Source: an uncultured Anaerotruncus sp. (GTDB lineage Bacteria > Bacillota > Clostridia > Oscillospirales > Ruminococcaceae). From it: 40,669 nt of DNA. This document shows, piece after piece, positions 6,765 through 14,809 of this stretch; positions within the stretch are counted from its first letter, which is position 1; every line of letters begins with the position of its first letter. The notes beneath the pieces were generated by a model. It was not told the origin of the DNA. It searched no databases and saw only the letters and a program-made list of their open reading frames with translations. A program made the position numbers and the translations under genes. The DNA lies in assembly GCF_902490045.1 (NCBI RefSeq), contig NZ_CABUCJ010000008.1, positions 1 through 40,669 on the forward strand. Direction: 5' to 3'.

Positions 6765-9700
6765 CGCGGGAGAGCCCCCTCTGCACGCCGGAGGTCCGGC
6801 AGCTGCAGGCCATCCTGGACAACGACCCGGCCGCCATCTTTGTCAGCGACGTGGAGAGCCGCCGGGTGCTCTACGCCAACCGGCAGGCGCGGGAGACGCT
6901 CCCGGCGCCTGCCGCCGGCGAGGTCTGCTGCTACCACATCGCGGGTTACCAGTCCGCCTGCCCCTTCTGCCACGCGGGCGGGATGAGCCGGGACAGCCTC
7001 CTGGTGCGCGAGTACCGCCACCCCTTCAATGGGCGCGTCTACCAGCTCAGTGGAAAGATCGTCGACTGGGGGGACAGGCCCGCGCACATCGAATACGTCA
7101 GGGACGTCACCGAGCAGCGGGCGGAGGCGGAGCGCGCCGACCGGCTGCAGGAGGGGCTGAAGGAGACCTTTACCAGCGTTCCCTGCGGGCTGTGCGTCTA
7201 CCGGATCGAGTGGCCCAGGATCGTGCCGCTCTTCCACAACCCCGCCTTCTATGAGATCGTGGGCTACTCCGACGAGCATATCCGGTCGAGCCGGGAGAAG
7301 ACCGACTATCTCGGCGTGCATCCGGAGGACGTCGGACTCCTGCGGGAAAAAATCGCCGCGGCGTACCGGGGAGACGGCAGCCTGCGGCACACCTACCGGC
7401 TGTGGAACGACCGGCGGGGGGAATACGTCTGGATCAACCTCGACGGCACGATCAAGACCCATGAGGACGGCTCCAGAATCCTCTACGCCATCTACACCGA
7501 CGTCAGCGCGCGCAAGCGCCTGGAGGAAGAGCTGACGGCGGCCAACGTGAAGATGCAGGACATCGTCAACGCCATCCCCGGCGGGGTCGCCATCTACCGG
7601 GTGGCGGACATCTTTGAGACGGTTTATTTTTCCGACGGCGTGCCGGAATTGACCGGATACACCGTGGAGGAGTACCGGGAGCTGTCCAAGGGGGACGCGG
7701 CCGGGATGATCTATCCGGAGGACACCGCGATGGTGGTCTCAAAGGTCAGGGAAGCCCTGCGGAACCGGACGGTGGCGGACTTTGAATTCCGGAAGCTGCA
7801 CCGGGACGGGCACATCGTCTGGGTGCACGCCCAGGCGAAGCAGGTGGGGGAGGAGCGCGGCCGCCCCCTGCTTCAGTGCGTGTTCCACAACATCACCGCG
7901 CTCAAGGAGACCCAGCTGGAGCTCGGCCACCTGGTCAACTCGATCCCGGGCGGGATCGCCGGTTACCGGGTGGAGGAGGGCCGGTTCGTCCCCGCCTACT
8001 TCTCCGCGGGTGTCCCCGCCCTCACGGGCCACACGCGGGAGGAGTACGGGGCGCTCGTCCGGCGGGACGCCTTTGACGCCGTCTACGAGGCGGACAGGCC
8101 CCGGGTCCTCTCCGCGGCGAGGGTTGCTTTGGAGAGCGGCAAAGTGCTCGACATCTCCTACCGGATGCGCCATAAAAACGGGTCCCTCGTCTGGCTGCAC
8201 CTCAACGGCCGCCGGATGGGGCCGCTGTCGGAATCCAGCTGGTTCTACGGGGTCTTCACCGGTATGTCGGCGGAGGCGCAGCTCTTCCAGAGCATCGCGA
8301 ACGAGACGGCGGACGGCATCTACGTCATCGACCGGAAAAACTACGACCTGCTCTACATCAACGAATCGCGGGAGCTCTTTGCGAAGAGCGGCGGCTGCGT
8401 CGGGCAGAAATGCTACGCCGCCCTGCACGGGAAGGACGCGCCCTGCGCGTTCTGCACGCTGCACAGCCACGCCCCGGACGGGAAGGCGCACGAGATGGCG
8501 CTGGAGGGGAACGGACGGTTTTACACCACCCGCTTCATGGAGACCGACTGGAACGGCATCCCGGCGTATGTGAAATACGTCCACGACGTGACCGGCGAGG
8601 TCCGCGTCCAGCGGGAAAAGGCGCGCCTGGAGCAGTATTTCCAGACGGTGGTCAAATACCTCCCGGGCGGCGTCGCCGTAATCCGCTACAAGCCCGACGG
8701 AGGCATGATCCCCGAATTTTTGTCGGACGGGTTTGCCGCCATGACCGGCATGACGCAGGAGGCGGCATGGGAGCTCTACCAGCGGGACGCCATGGCCGGG
8801 GTCCATCCGGACGACCAGGAGATGGTCGTCCGGCAGATGGCGGAGTTTATCGCCAGCGGGAAGAGCAGCTGCGAACTGATCTACCGGCTCGAAAAGGGCG
8901 GCGGCGGTTACGTCTGGGTGAAAAACACCCTCTCGATGCTCCAGAGCGAGGACGGGGAGCTGCGGATTTACGCGGGATACCACGACATGACCCGGGAGCG
9001 GGAGGAGCGGGAGGAGCTCAGGAGGCAGTTCAACGACCGGATCCTGCAGCACTACCGCACGCCCGGCCCCGACGCGCTGATCGTGGGCCACTGCAACGTC
9101 ACGCGAAACCAAATCCTCGAGATCATCGACCACACCGATTCCGGCCTGCTGCGCACCTTCGGCGGCGAGCGGGAGGCCTTTTTCATGGGGCTCTCGAATC
9201 TGGTCGCCGACGAGGACGGGCGGCGGATTTTCAGGGAAGCCTACCTGAACGCGCCTTCCCTGGCGGCCTTTGAGCGGGGCGATACCGAGATCGTCCGGGA
9301 TTTCTTTGTCAAGCTGCCGAAGGAGCGGCGCGGGCGCTATGTGCGGTTCAAGGTGAACCTGGTGGAGACCCCCGACACGGGGGATGTCACCGGTATCCTG
9401 ACCGTGACGGACATCACGGAGCAGACCATCTCCGAACGCATCCTGCGCCGGCTGTCGCTGGCGGGCAGCGACCTCGTGGTCGACGTAGACATCCCCGAGG
9501 ACCGCTACCGGGTCCTCAACGGGGAGATGGACGCGGGCGACATCCCGGCGCGGGAGGGCCGGCATTCCGACCGGATCGCCTACATGCTCCAAAAGCAGGT
9601 GGTGCCCAGGGACCGCGAACAGGTGGAAACCCTGCTGGACCCGGCCTATATCATGAAGCGGCTGCGGGTGGAGGACTCCTATTCCTTCCACTACGCCATC

Positions 9701-11422
9701 CTCGGGGAGCGGGGGGAGGTCCTCACCAAAAAGCTTACCGTTTCCGCCATCGACCTGCGGCTGGGACGGGTCTGCTTTGCGCGGGCGGACATCACCGATT
9801 CGGTGCGGGAGCAGCAGGGGCTGCTGAACGTCGCGGCCTATACCTTTGAGCTGCTGGGGCTCATCCAGGTCGTCAGCGGGCGCATGACGATGCACACCCG
9901 CCGGACGGTGCTGGAAAACCTGCCCCCCTTCGTCGTGGAGGACTACAGCGCTTCCATCGGGCTGGTCGCGGAATACTATAACCCCGGCGGCGGGACGGAG
10001 GAGCTGGAAAGCCAGCTCCGGCTGGAGACAATGCTCCGGCATCTGGAGGAGCAGCCCGCGGGCTACGACTTCGTCTTCCCGCACCGTTCGGAGGAGGGCC
10101 TGCGCTACAAGCAGATCACCGTCCTGTGGGGGGACGGGGAGCATAAGACGGTGTGCATGGTGCGCGCCGACGTGACCGATATGCTGGCGGAGGAACGCCG
10201 GTCCAAAAAGGCACTGGAGCAGGCGCTGGAGCTCGCGGAGGAGGCCAGCCGCGCCAAGAGCGACTTCCTCTCCTCCATGAGCCACGACATCCGCACGCCG
10301 ATGAACGCGATCATGGGGATGACCGCGCTTGCCAGCGCCTATATCGACGATCCCGTGCGGGTCGCGGACTGCCTGCAGAAGATTTCCATCTCCTCCCGGC
10401 ACCTGCTCAGCCTGATCAACGACATTTTGGACATGAGCAAGATCGAGCGCGGGAAGATCACGCTCAACCGGATGGAGATGTCCGTCCCCGGCCTGCTGGA
10501 GCAGCTCTCGACCATCATCGAGCCGCAGGCCCGGGCGGCGGGGCTCTCCTTCCGCGCGCACGCCGGGCAGGTCCGCCGGGAGCGGTTCTTCGGGGACGCC
10601 CTGCGCGTCAGCCAGATCCTGCTCAACCTGCTGAGCAACGCGGTCAAGTTCACCCCGGAGGGGGGAAGGGTGGAGCTTTTGGCGGAGGAGCTGCCCGCGG
10701 CGGGCGCGGACCGCGTCCGCTACCGCTTCACCGTGCGCGACACGGGGGTCGGGATGTCGGAGGAGTTCCTCACGACGATATTCGACCCCTTCGCCCGCGG
10801 CAGGGAGGCGACGCGCGTCGAGGGGACCGGCCTGGGGTTGAGCATCGCCAAGGGGCTGGTCGACCTGATGGGCGGCTCGATCTCGGTGGAGAGCCGTCCC
10901 GGCGGGGGCTCCGTCTTTACGGTGGAGCTTGAATGCGAGGCCGGCGGGGCCTTTGGGCCCCCCGCCGGGGAGGCGGGCGGGCCGCAGTCCGCGGTTCCCG
11001 CGGAGGAGGCGCCGTTCGCCGGCCGCCGCATCCTGGTGGCGGAGGACAATGAGATCAACGCGGAAATCCTCTGCGGCCTGCTGGAAATCTACGGGGCGGA
11101 AACGGTGGTCCGGACCGACGGCGCCAAGGCGGTGCGGGAGTTCCGAAACCAGCCGCCGGGCACCTACGACGCCGTCCTGATGGACATCCAGATGCCCGAG
11201 ATGAACGGCTACGAGGCCGCCCGGGCGATCCGGGGGCTGGACCGTCCCGACGCGCGGACGGTGCCCATCATCGCCATGACGGCGAACGCCTTTTCGGAGG
11301 ATGTGCAGGCGGCGCTCGCGGCCGGGATGACCGCCCACGTGGCGAAACCGATCGACACCGCCATCCTGCAAAGCACGCTGCGCCGTGCGCTGGAGGAGGC
11401 GGACGGTCCGCCCCGTGAGTGA
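6761..11422 (+). CDS. Giant soluble multi-PAS hybrid sensor histidine kinase
   Basis: A 1553-residue protein starting at ATG 6761, with GAAAGGAG upstream. I count about nine PAS-like units between residues 10 and 1130; several carry the repeated SIPGG(I/V)AxYRV opening. A HisKA domain follows, with SMSHDIRTPMNAIMG and phospho-His1175, then a HATPase with N box NLLSNAVKF (near 1288), DTGVGMS and GTGLGLSIAKG, and a C-terminal REC domain with LMDIQMPEMNG and Asp1475. No membrane segments or HAMP domain are seen, so it should sense cytoplasmic signals. Two PAS units carry a three-cysteine motif of the form C-x(10,12)-PCxFC or ACPFC (about 57-70 and 550-565), suggesting a metal, haem or redox input. 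It is the kinase of the operon. The exact PAS count is approximate, because units near 760-1130 are divergent. Confidence 0.93.
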   Translation: MTRESPLCTPEVRQLQAILDNDPAAIFVSDVESRRVLYANRQARETLPAPAAGEVCCYHIAGYQSACPFCHAGGMSRDSLLVREYRHPFNGRVYQLSGKIVDWGDRPAHIEYVRDVTEQRAEAERADRLQEGLKETFTSVPCGLCVYRIEWPRIVPLFHNPAFYEIVGYSDEHIRSSREKTDYLGVHPEDVGLLREKIAAAYRGDGSLRHTYRLWNDRRGEYVWINLDGTIKTHEDGSRILYAIYTDVSARKRLEEELTAANVKMQDIVNAIPGGVAIYRVADIFETVYFSDGVPELTGYTVEEYRELSKGDAAGMIYPEDTAMVVSKVREALRNRTVADFEFRKLHRDGHIVWVHAQAKQVGEERGRPLLQCVFHNITALKETQLELGHLVNSIPGGIAGYRVEEGRFVPAYFSAGVPALTGHTREEYGALVRRDAFDAVYEADRPRVLSAARVALESGKVLDISYRMRHKNGSLVWLHLNGRRMGPLSESSWFYGVFTGMSAEAQLFQSIANETADGIYVIDRKNYDLLYINESRELFAKSGGCVGQKCYAALHGKDAPCAFCTLHSHAPDGKAHEMALEGNGRFYTTRFMETDWNGIPAYVKYVHDVTGEVRVQREKARLEQYFQTVVKYLPGGVAVIRYKPDGGMIPEFLSDGFAAMTGMTQEAAWELYQRDAMAGVHPDDQEMVVRQMAEFIASGKSSCELIYRLEKGGGGYVWVKNTLSMLQSEDGELRIYAGYHDMTREREEREELRRQFNDRILQHYRTPGPDALIVGHCNVTRNQILEIIDHTDSGLLRTFGGEREAFFMGLSNLVADEDGRRIFREAYLNAPSLAAFERGDTEIVRDFFVKLPKERRGRYVRFKVNLVETPDTGDVTGILTVTDITEQTISERILRRLSLAGSDLVVDVDIPEDRYRVLNGEMDAGDIPAREGRHSDRIAYMLQKQVVPRDREQVETLLDPAYIMKRLRVEDSYSFHYAILGERGEVLTKKLTVSAIDLRLGRVCFARADITDSVREQQGLLNVAAYTFELLGLIQVVSGRMTMHTRRTVLENLPPFVVEDYSASIGLVAEYYNPGGGTEELESQLRLETMLRHLEEQPAGYDFVFPHRSEEGLRYKQITVLWGDGEHKTVCMVRADVTDMLAEERRSKKALEQALELAEEASRAKSDFLSSMSHDIRTPMNAIMGMTALASAYIDDPVRVADCLQKISISSRHLLSLINDILDMSKIERGKITLNRMEMSVPGLLEQLSTIIEPQARAAGLSFRAHAGQVRRERFFGDALRVSQILLNLLSNAVKFTPEGGRVELLAEELPAAGADRVRYRFTVRDTGVGMSEEFLTTIFDPFARGREATRVEGTGLGLSIAKGLVDLMGGSISVESRPGGGSVFTVELECEAGGAFGPPAGEAGGPQSAVPAEEAPFAGRRILVAEDNEINAEILCGLLEIYGAETVVRTDGAKAVREFRNQPPGTYDAVLMDIQMPEMNGYEAARAIRGLDRPDARTVPIIAMTANAFSEDVQAALAAGMTAHVAKPIDTAILQSTLRRALEEADGPPRE

Positions 11423-11440
11423 AAAATCCGTGGGTGAAAA

Positions 11441-11474
11441 AAGAGGGGGCGCCTCGTGAGGCGCCCCCTCTTTT
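11441..11474. terminator. Bidirectional terminator between converging genes
   Basis: The inverted repeat AAGAGGGGGCGCCTC/GAGGCGCCCCCTCTT (11441-11455, 11458-11472) is flanked by an A-run on the left and TTTT on the right. It serves both the kinase operon and the minus-strand aldo/keto reductase. Confidence 0.88.
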
Positions 11475-11532
11475 CAGTTACAAAAGCCAGTCCGCGGCCG
11501 TGCCCAAGCCCCCCGGCGCGGGGCGGGCGCGC

Positions 11533-12666
11533 TCACGCGTTCAGCTTTGCCGCGAAATCCGCCATGGCCTCTGAAATTTTGATCTGCTGCGGGCAGACCG
11601 CCTCGCAGCCGCGGCAGCCGAGGCAGGCCGACGGCCGTTTGTCCCCGGGCAGCGCGGACAGGGCCATCGGCGCGAGGAACCCTCCCTCCGTGAAGCAGTG
11701 TTCGTTGTAGAGCGCCAGCAGCGACGGGATATCCAGTCCCTGCGGGCAGTGGGAGGTGCAGTAGCGGCAGGCGGTGCAGGGCAGCGCGATTTTCCGGACC
11801 ATCCCGTCCGCGACGGTGAGCAGGGCCTCCTTCTCGCGGTCGTCTAGGGGCTTTTCCGTTTCGAAGGTGCCGAGGTTTTCCGCAAGCTGCTCGAAATTGG
11901 ACATGCCGGAGAGCACCACCGTAACGTGCGGGAGCGACTGCAAAAACCGGAACGCCCAGGCCGGGACGCCCTCCCCGGGGCGGAGCGCCCTCAGCTTCGC
12001 GGCGTCTTCGGCGGAGAGGGAGGCGAGCCGTCCCCCGCGCAGGGGCTCCATCACCCAGACGGGGATGCCGTATTCGTCGAGCAGGCCGACCTTCGCCTTC
12101 GCGTCCTGGAAGGTCCAGTCGAGATAGTTGAGCTGGATTTGGCAGAACTCCATCCGGTCGCCGCAGGCCTCTAGAAACCGCTTCATCACGCCGCGGCTTC
12201 CGTGGGCGGAAAAGCCCAGGTGCCGGATGCGCCCGGCCTCCTTCTGCCTGACCAGGTAGTCGAGGATGCCGTATTGCCCGTCCAGGTAGGCGTCGATGTT
12301 CATCTCGCAGACGTTGTGGAAGAGGTAAAAGTCGAAATAGCCGACGCGGCATTTTTTCAGCTGCGCCTCAAAGATCTCCTCCACCTTGTCCATATTGGAG
12401 AGGTCGTAGCCGGGGAATTTGTCCGCGAGGAAAAAGCTGTCCCTCGGGTAGCGGGAGAGCAGCTTGCCCATGACGAGCTCGGACTGCCCGCTGTGGTAGC
12501 CCCACGCGGTGTCGAAGTAGTTGATACCCCGCTCCATCGCGTAATCGACCATTTTTTCCGCCGCGGCCTCGTCGATCCTTGCGTCGTCCCCGTCGACGAC
12601 GGGCAGGCGCATGGCGCCCAGCCCGAGCGCGGAGAGCTTTAGATCCTGAAAGTCTTTGTAGATCAT
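11533..12666 (-). CDS. Aldo/keto reductase with C-terminal 2x[4Fe-4S] ferredoxin domain
   Basis: A 377-residue protein. ATG 12666 begins MIYKDFQDLKLSALGLGAMRLP and has GAGGAA upstream; longer in-frame starts reach past the promoter. The AKR TIM barrel (about 1-265) retains the catalytic set: Asp and Tyr in FDTAWGYHSG, Lys in LADKFPG and His in FYLFHNV. The C-terminal part has two ferredoxin motifs, CTACRYCTSHCPQ and CLGCRGCEAVCPQQ. Such fusions are common in anaerobes and probably couple carbonyl reduction to ferredoxin or flavin electron transfer; substrates are unknown. It is transcribed divergently from a second AKR gene and from its own MerR-type promoter at 12771-12801, so it is likely under the same regulator. 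Confidence 0.9.
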   Translation of the reverse strand: MIYKDFQDLKLSALGLGAMRLPVVDGDDARIDEAAAEKMVDYAMERGINYFDTAWGYHSGQSELVMGKLLSRYPRDSFFLADKFPGYDLSNMDKVEEIFEAQLKKCRVGYFDFYLFHNVCEMNIDAYLDGQYGILDYLVRQKEAGRIRHLGFSAHGSRGVMKRFLEACGDRMEFCQIQLNYLDWTFQDAKAKVGLLDEYGIPVWVMEPLRGGRLASLSAEDAAKLRALRPGEGVPAWAFRFLQSLPHVTVVLSGMSNFEQLAENLGTFETEKPLDDREKEALLTVADGMVRKIALPCTACRYCTSHCPQGLDIPSLLALYNEHCFTEGGFLAPMALSALPGDKRPSACLGCRGCEAVCPQQIKISEAMADFAAKLNA

Positions 12667-12770
12667 GCAGGTTTCCTCATTTCCTTCCTCATTGCCTGGT
12701 TTGTGGGTTTTCGGGTTTTCCATGCGGTCCTGGTCCCGTTTCCCGCAGGGGAAAGGCCCGGCCTTATTAA

Positions 12771-12801
12771 AGGCTACACCATGGAGTGTACTCCAAGTCA
12801 A
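12771..12801 (-). promoter_or_regulatory. MerR-type promoter/operator of the minus-strand aldo/keto reductase
   Basis: On the minus strand, TTGACT (12796-12801), a 19-bp spacer and TAGCCT (12771-12776). The spacer contains TGGAGTACACTCCA (12782-12795). An over-long 19-bp spacer with a palindrome is the hallmark of promoters that MerR proteins activate by DNA untwisting. Confidence 0.7.
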
Positions 12802-12850
12802 GTGAACAAATTGTGAATGGATTTTGTGGAGAGAGATGCAAAATGGGGGG

Positions 12851-12881
12851 TTGACTTGGAGTGGACTCCAAGTGTTACAAT
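12851..12881 (+). promoter_or_regulatory. MerR-type promoter/operator of the plus-strand aldo/keto reductase-merR operon
   Basis: TTGACT (12851-12856), exactly 19 bp, then TACAAT (12876-12881). The palindrome CTTGGAGT-GG-ACTCCAAG (12855-12872) fills the spacer. This resembles operators known for AdhR/NmlR-type MerR regulators. The regulator is probably the merR gene at 14084, giving autoactivation. Confidence 0.85.
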
Positions 12882-12918
12882 GGGCTCACAAACGACTGGC
12901 AGAAATGGGGAAACCGTG

Positions 12919-14067
12919 ATGAACTACCGTGAACTTGGAAAAACCGGCCTGCGGGTCAGCGAGATCGGCCTGGGCTGCGAGGGCTTCGTCCTCCGGGACG
13001 ACGCCTTTGCCGAAGAGCTCTTCCGGCTGGCCTTTGAGGGCGGAATCAACTGTATGGACCTCTACACCCCCAACCCCGACGTCCAGCGGCGGACGGGCAG
13101 GGCGATCCGGGACCGCCGGGAGGCGTTCGTCCTCCAGGCGCACCTGTGCGCCATCTGGGAGAACGGGCAGTACCGCGCGACCCGCAAAATCGAGGAGGTC
13201 CGCGCCGCGTTTGAAACGATGCTCTCCAACCTCGGCACGGATTACGTGGATGTCGGCATGATCCACTATGTCGATTCCCCCGCGCTGTGGCGGGAGATCG
13301 CGGAGGGGCCGGTGATGGCCTATGCGCGGGAGCTCAAAAAGGCGGGAAGGATCCGGCACATCGGCGTCAGCAGCCACAACCCCGAGGCCGCGCTCGCGGC
13401 GGTGGAGAGCGGGCTTGTCGAGGTGCTGATGTTCAGCGTCAACCCCTGCTACGACCTCCAGCCGCCGAACGAGGATGTGGAACAGCTGTGGGCCCCGGAC
13501 AGCTACAGCGGCGGGCTCACCAACATGGACCCCACGCGGGAGCGGCTCTACGAAACCTGCCAGCGCATGGGGGTGGGGATCACCGTCATGAAGGCGTTCG
13601 GCGGCGGCGACCTGCTCAGCGGGGAGCTCTCCCCGGCGGGGAAGGCGCTTACGGCCGTCCAGTGCCTGCACTACGCCGCCACGCGCCCGGCGGTGGCCTC
13701 GGTCATGGTCGGCGCGCGCAGCCTGGACGACCTGCGCGCCTCCCTCGCCTACGAGACCGCATCCGACCGGGAGCGGGACTACGCCGCGGCGTTCGCCTCC
13801 TTCCCGCGGATCCGCTGGGAGGGCCACTGTATGTACTGCGGACACTGCGCGCCCTGCCCGAAGGGGATCGATGTGGCGACGGCGACCAAATTCCTCAACC
13901 TCGCGAAGGCGCAGGGCGGGGTGCCCGAGACGGTGCGGGAGCACTATGCCGCGCTCGCCCACAAGGCGGGGGAGTGCATTGCGTGCGGGGCGTGTGAAAA
14001 GCGCTGCCCGTTCGGGGTCTCCGCCGTCGAAAACATGAAGCAGGCGGCCGCCGTGTTTGGATATTGA
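12919..14067 (+). CDS. Aldo/keto reductase-like protein with ferredoxin domain, atypical active site
   Basis: A 382-residue protein. ATG 12919 (MNYRELGKTGLRVSEIGLG) is chosen because any longer start would lie upstream of the MerR promoter. The barrel is AKR-like (GTDYVDVGMIHYVDS, GRIRHIGVSSHN), but where active members have DTAxxYG it reads MDLYTPNPDVQ, and where they have Lys it reads VLQAHL; only the His region (MIHYVD) is retained. To my recollection this alternative signature occurs in other clostridial AKR-ferredoxin proteins, so it may be a subfamily trait. The C-terminus carries CMYCGHCAPCPKG and CIACGACEKRCPFG, two [4Fe-4S] sites. It forms an operon with merR 16 bp downstream. Chemistry is uncertain; an iron-sulphur oxidoreductase role is inferred. 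Confidence 0.86.
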   Translation: MNYRELGKTGLRVSEIGLGCEGFVLRDDAFAEELFRLAFEGGINCMDLYTPNPDVQRRTGRAIRDRREAFVLQAHLCAIWENGQYRATRKIEEVRAAFETMLSNLGTDYVDVGMIHYVDSPALWREIAEGPVMAYARELKKAGRIRHIGVSSHNPEAALAAVESGLVEVLMFSVNPCYDLQPPNEDVEQLWAPDSYSGGLTNMDPTRERLYETCQRMGVGITVMKAFGGGDLLSGELSPAGKALTAVQCLHYAATRPAVASVMVGARSLDDLRASLAYETASDRERDYAAAFASFPRIRWEGHCMYCGHCAPCPKGIDVATATKFLNLAKAQGGVPETVREHYAALAHKAGECIACGACEKRCPFGVSAVENMKQAAAVFGY

Positions 14068-14083
14068 TGGGGGGAGAAGAGCC

Positions 14084-14464
14084 ATGACGATCACGGAGGT
14101 CAGCAGGAAATACGGGATCAGCCCGGACACCCTGCGCTATTACGAGCGCATCGGGCTGCTTCCGCCGGTGCCCCGAAACAGAAGCGGCATCCGGGATTAC
14201 GACGAGGCGTCCTGCGGCTGGGTCGAGCTGATGAAGTGCATGCGGGCGGCGGGGGTCCAGATCGAGGCGCTGATCGAATACGTGAACCTCTTCCAGCAGG
14301 GGGACGAAACGGTCGACGCCCGCGAGGAGCTGCTCAGGGAGCAGCGCAGGCAGCTTGCGGACCGGATGGCCGAAATGCAGCGGTCGCTCGACCGGCTGGA
14401 CGAAAAGATCGACCGGTACGAAAAGGGCCTGATGACGGGGGCGCATCTCAAAAAGCAGGGCTGA
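14084..14464 (+). CDS. MerR-family transcriptional regulator (AdhR/NmlR-like)
   Basis: A 126-residue protein. The N-terminal winged helix reads TITEVSRKYGISPDTLRYYERIGLLPPVPRN, followed by RDYDEASCGWVELMKCMRAAG. A long dimerisation coiled coil with many Arg/Gln/Leu residues runs from about 75 to 112. There is no paired-Cys metal loop at the C-terminus, so it is not a typical metal sensor. Single cysteines at about 45 and 53 could serve a redox or electrophile role, as in the AdhR/NmlR group. ATG 14084 follows GGGGGAGAAG; the upstream TTG in the same frame lies inside the preceding gene. It is co-transcribed with the AKR gene and probably acts on both 19-bp-spacer promoters. Confidence 0.88.
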   Translation: MTITEVSRKYGISPDTLRYYERIGLLPPVPRNRSGIRDYDEASCGWVELMKCMRAAGVQIEALIEYVNLFQQGDETVDAREELLREQRRQLADRMAEMQRSLDRLDEKIDRYEKGLMTGAHLKKQG

Positions 14465-14467
14465 ATG

Positions 14468-14503
14468 AAGGCTCCGGCTTCCTTTTTGGAAACCGGAGCC
14501 TTT
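14468..14503 (+). terminator. Terminator of the AKR-merR operon
   Basis: AAGGCTCCGG (14468-14477) pairs with CCGGAGCCTT (14493-14502), with a 15-nt loop that can extend the stem and a short TTT tail. It begins 3 nt after the merR stop. Confidence 0.7.
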
Positions 14504-14616
14504 GCCCGCCCGCCGTTTTTTGGGCCCGGGCCCGGGCGGGCTTCGGGAAGCGGGTCTCATTTTGGCCGCAGGCAAACATTTCTCGGAAGAAAAAGGGAAT
14601 ATCAGGCTGCGCGCCG

Positions 14617-14645
14617 TTGACAAAATCCGCGAAAATCGGTAAAAT
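14617..14645 (+). promoter_or_regulatory. Promoter of the oligopeptide ABC operon
   Basis: TTGACA (14617-14622), a 17-bp spacer and TAAAAT (14640-14645), about 165 bp before the first permease start. The 14465-14809 gap otherwise holds the merR terminator and a GC-rich stretch at about 14520-14540 in which I see no gene. Confidence 0.75.
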
Positions 14646-14809
14646 TAATATTTATGGCGACGAAGTGCGACAGGCCGCTGTTTATTGGCTGAGAACGCCT
14701 GTTTTTGCTCCAGAAACAGGCGGGGCGCCTTCTTGCGGCCCCGCGGCGGCGGGGCTGGGCCGCCGAAACGGCCCGGATGATGACGCAAACAAATGAAGGA
14801 AGTGATACT

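Noticed and set aside
7739..11371. A very long open frame on the minus strand opposite the hybrid kinase gene
   Set aside because: Its product is rich in Arg, Gly, Pro, Val, Asp and His with no recognisable domain. It is the antisense shadow of a GC-rich gene with clear PAS, HisKA, HATPase and REC domains.
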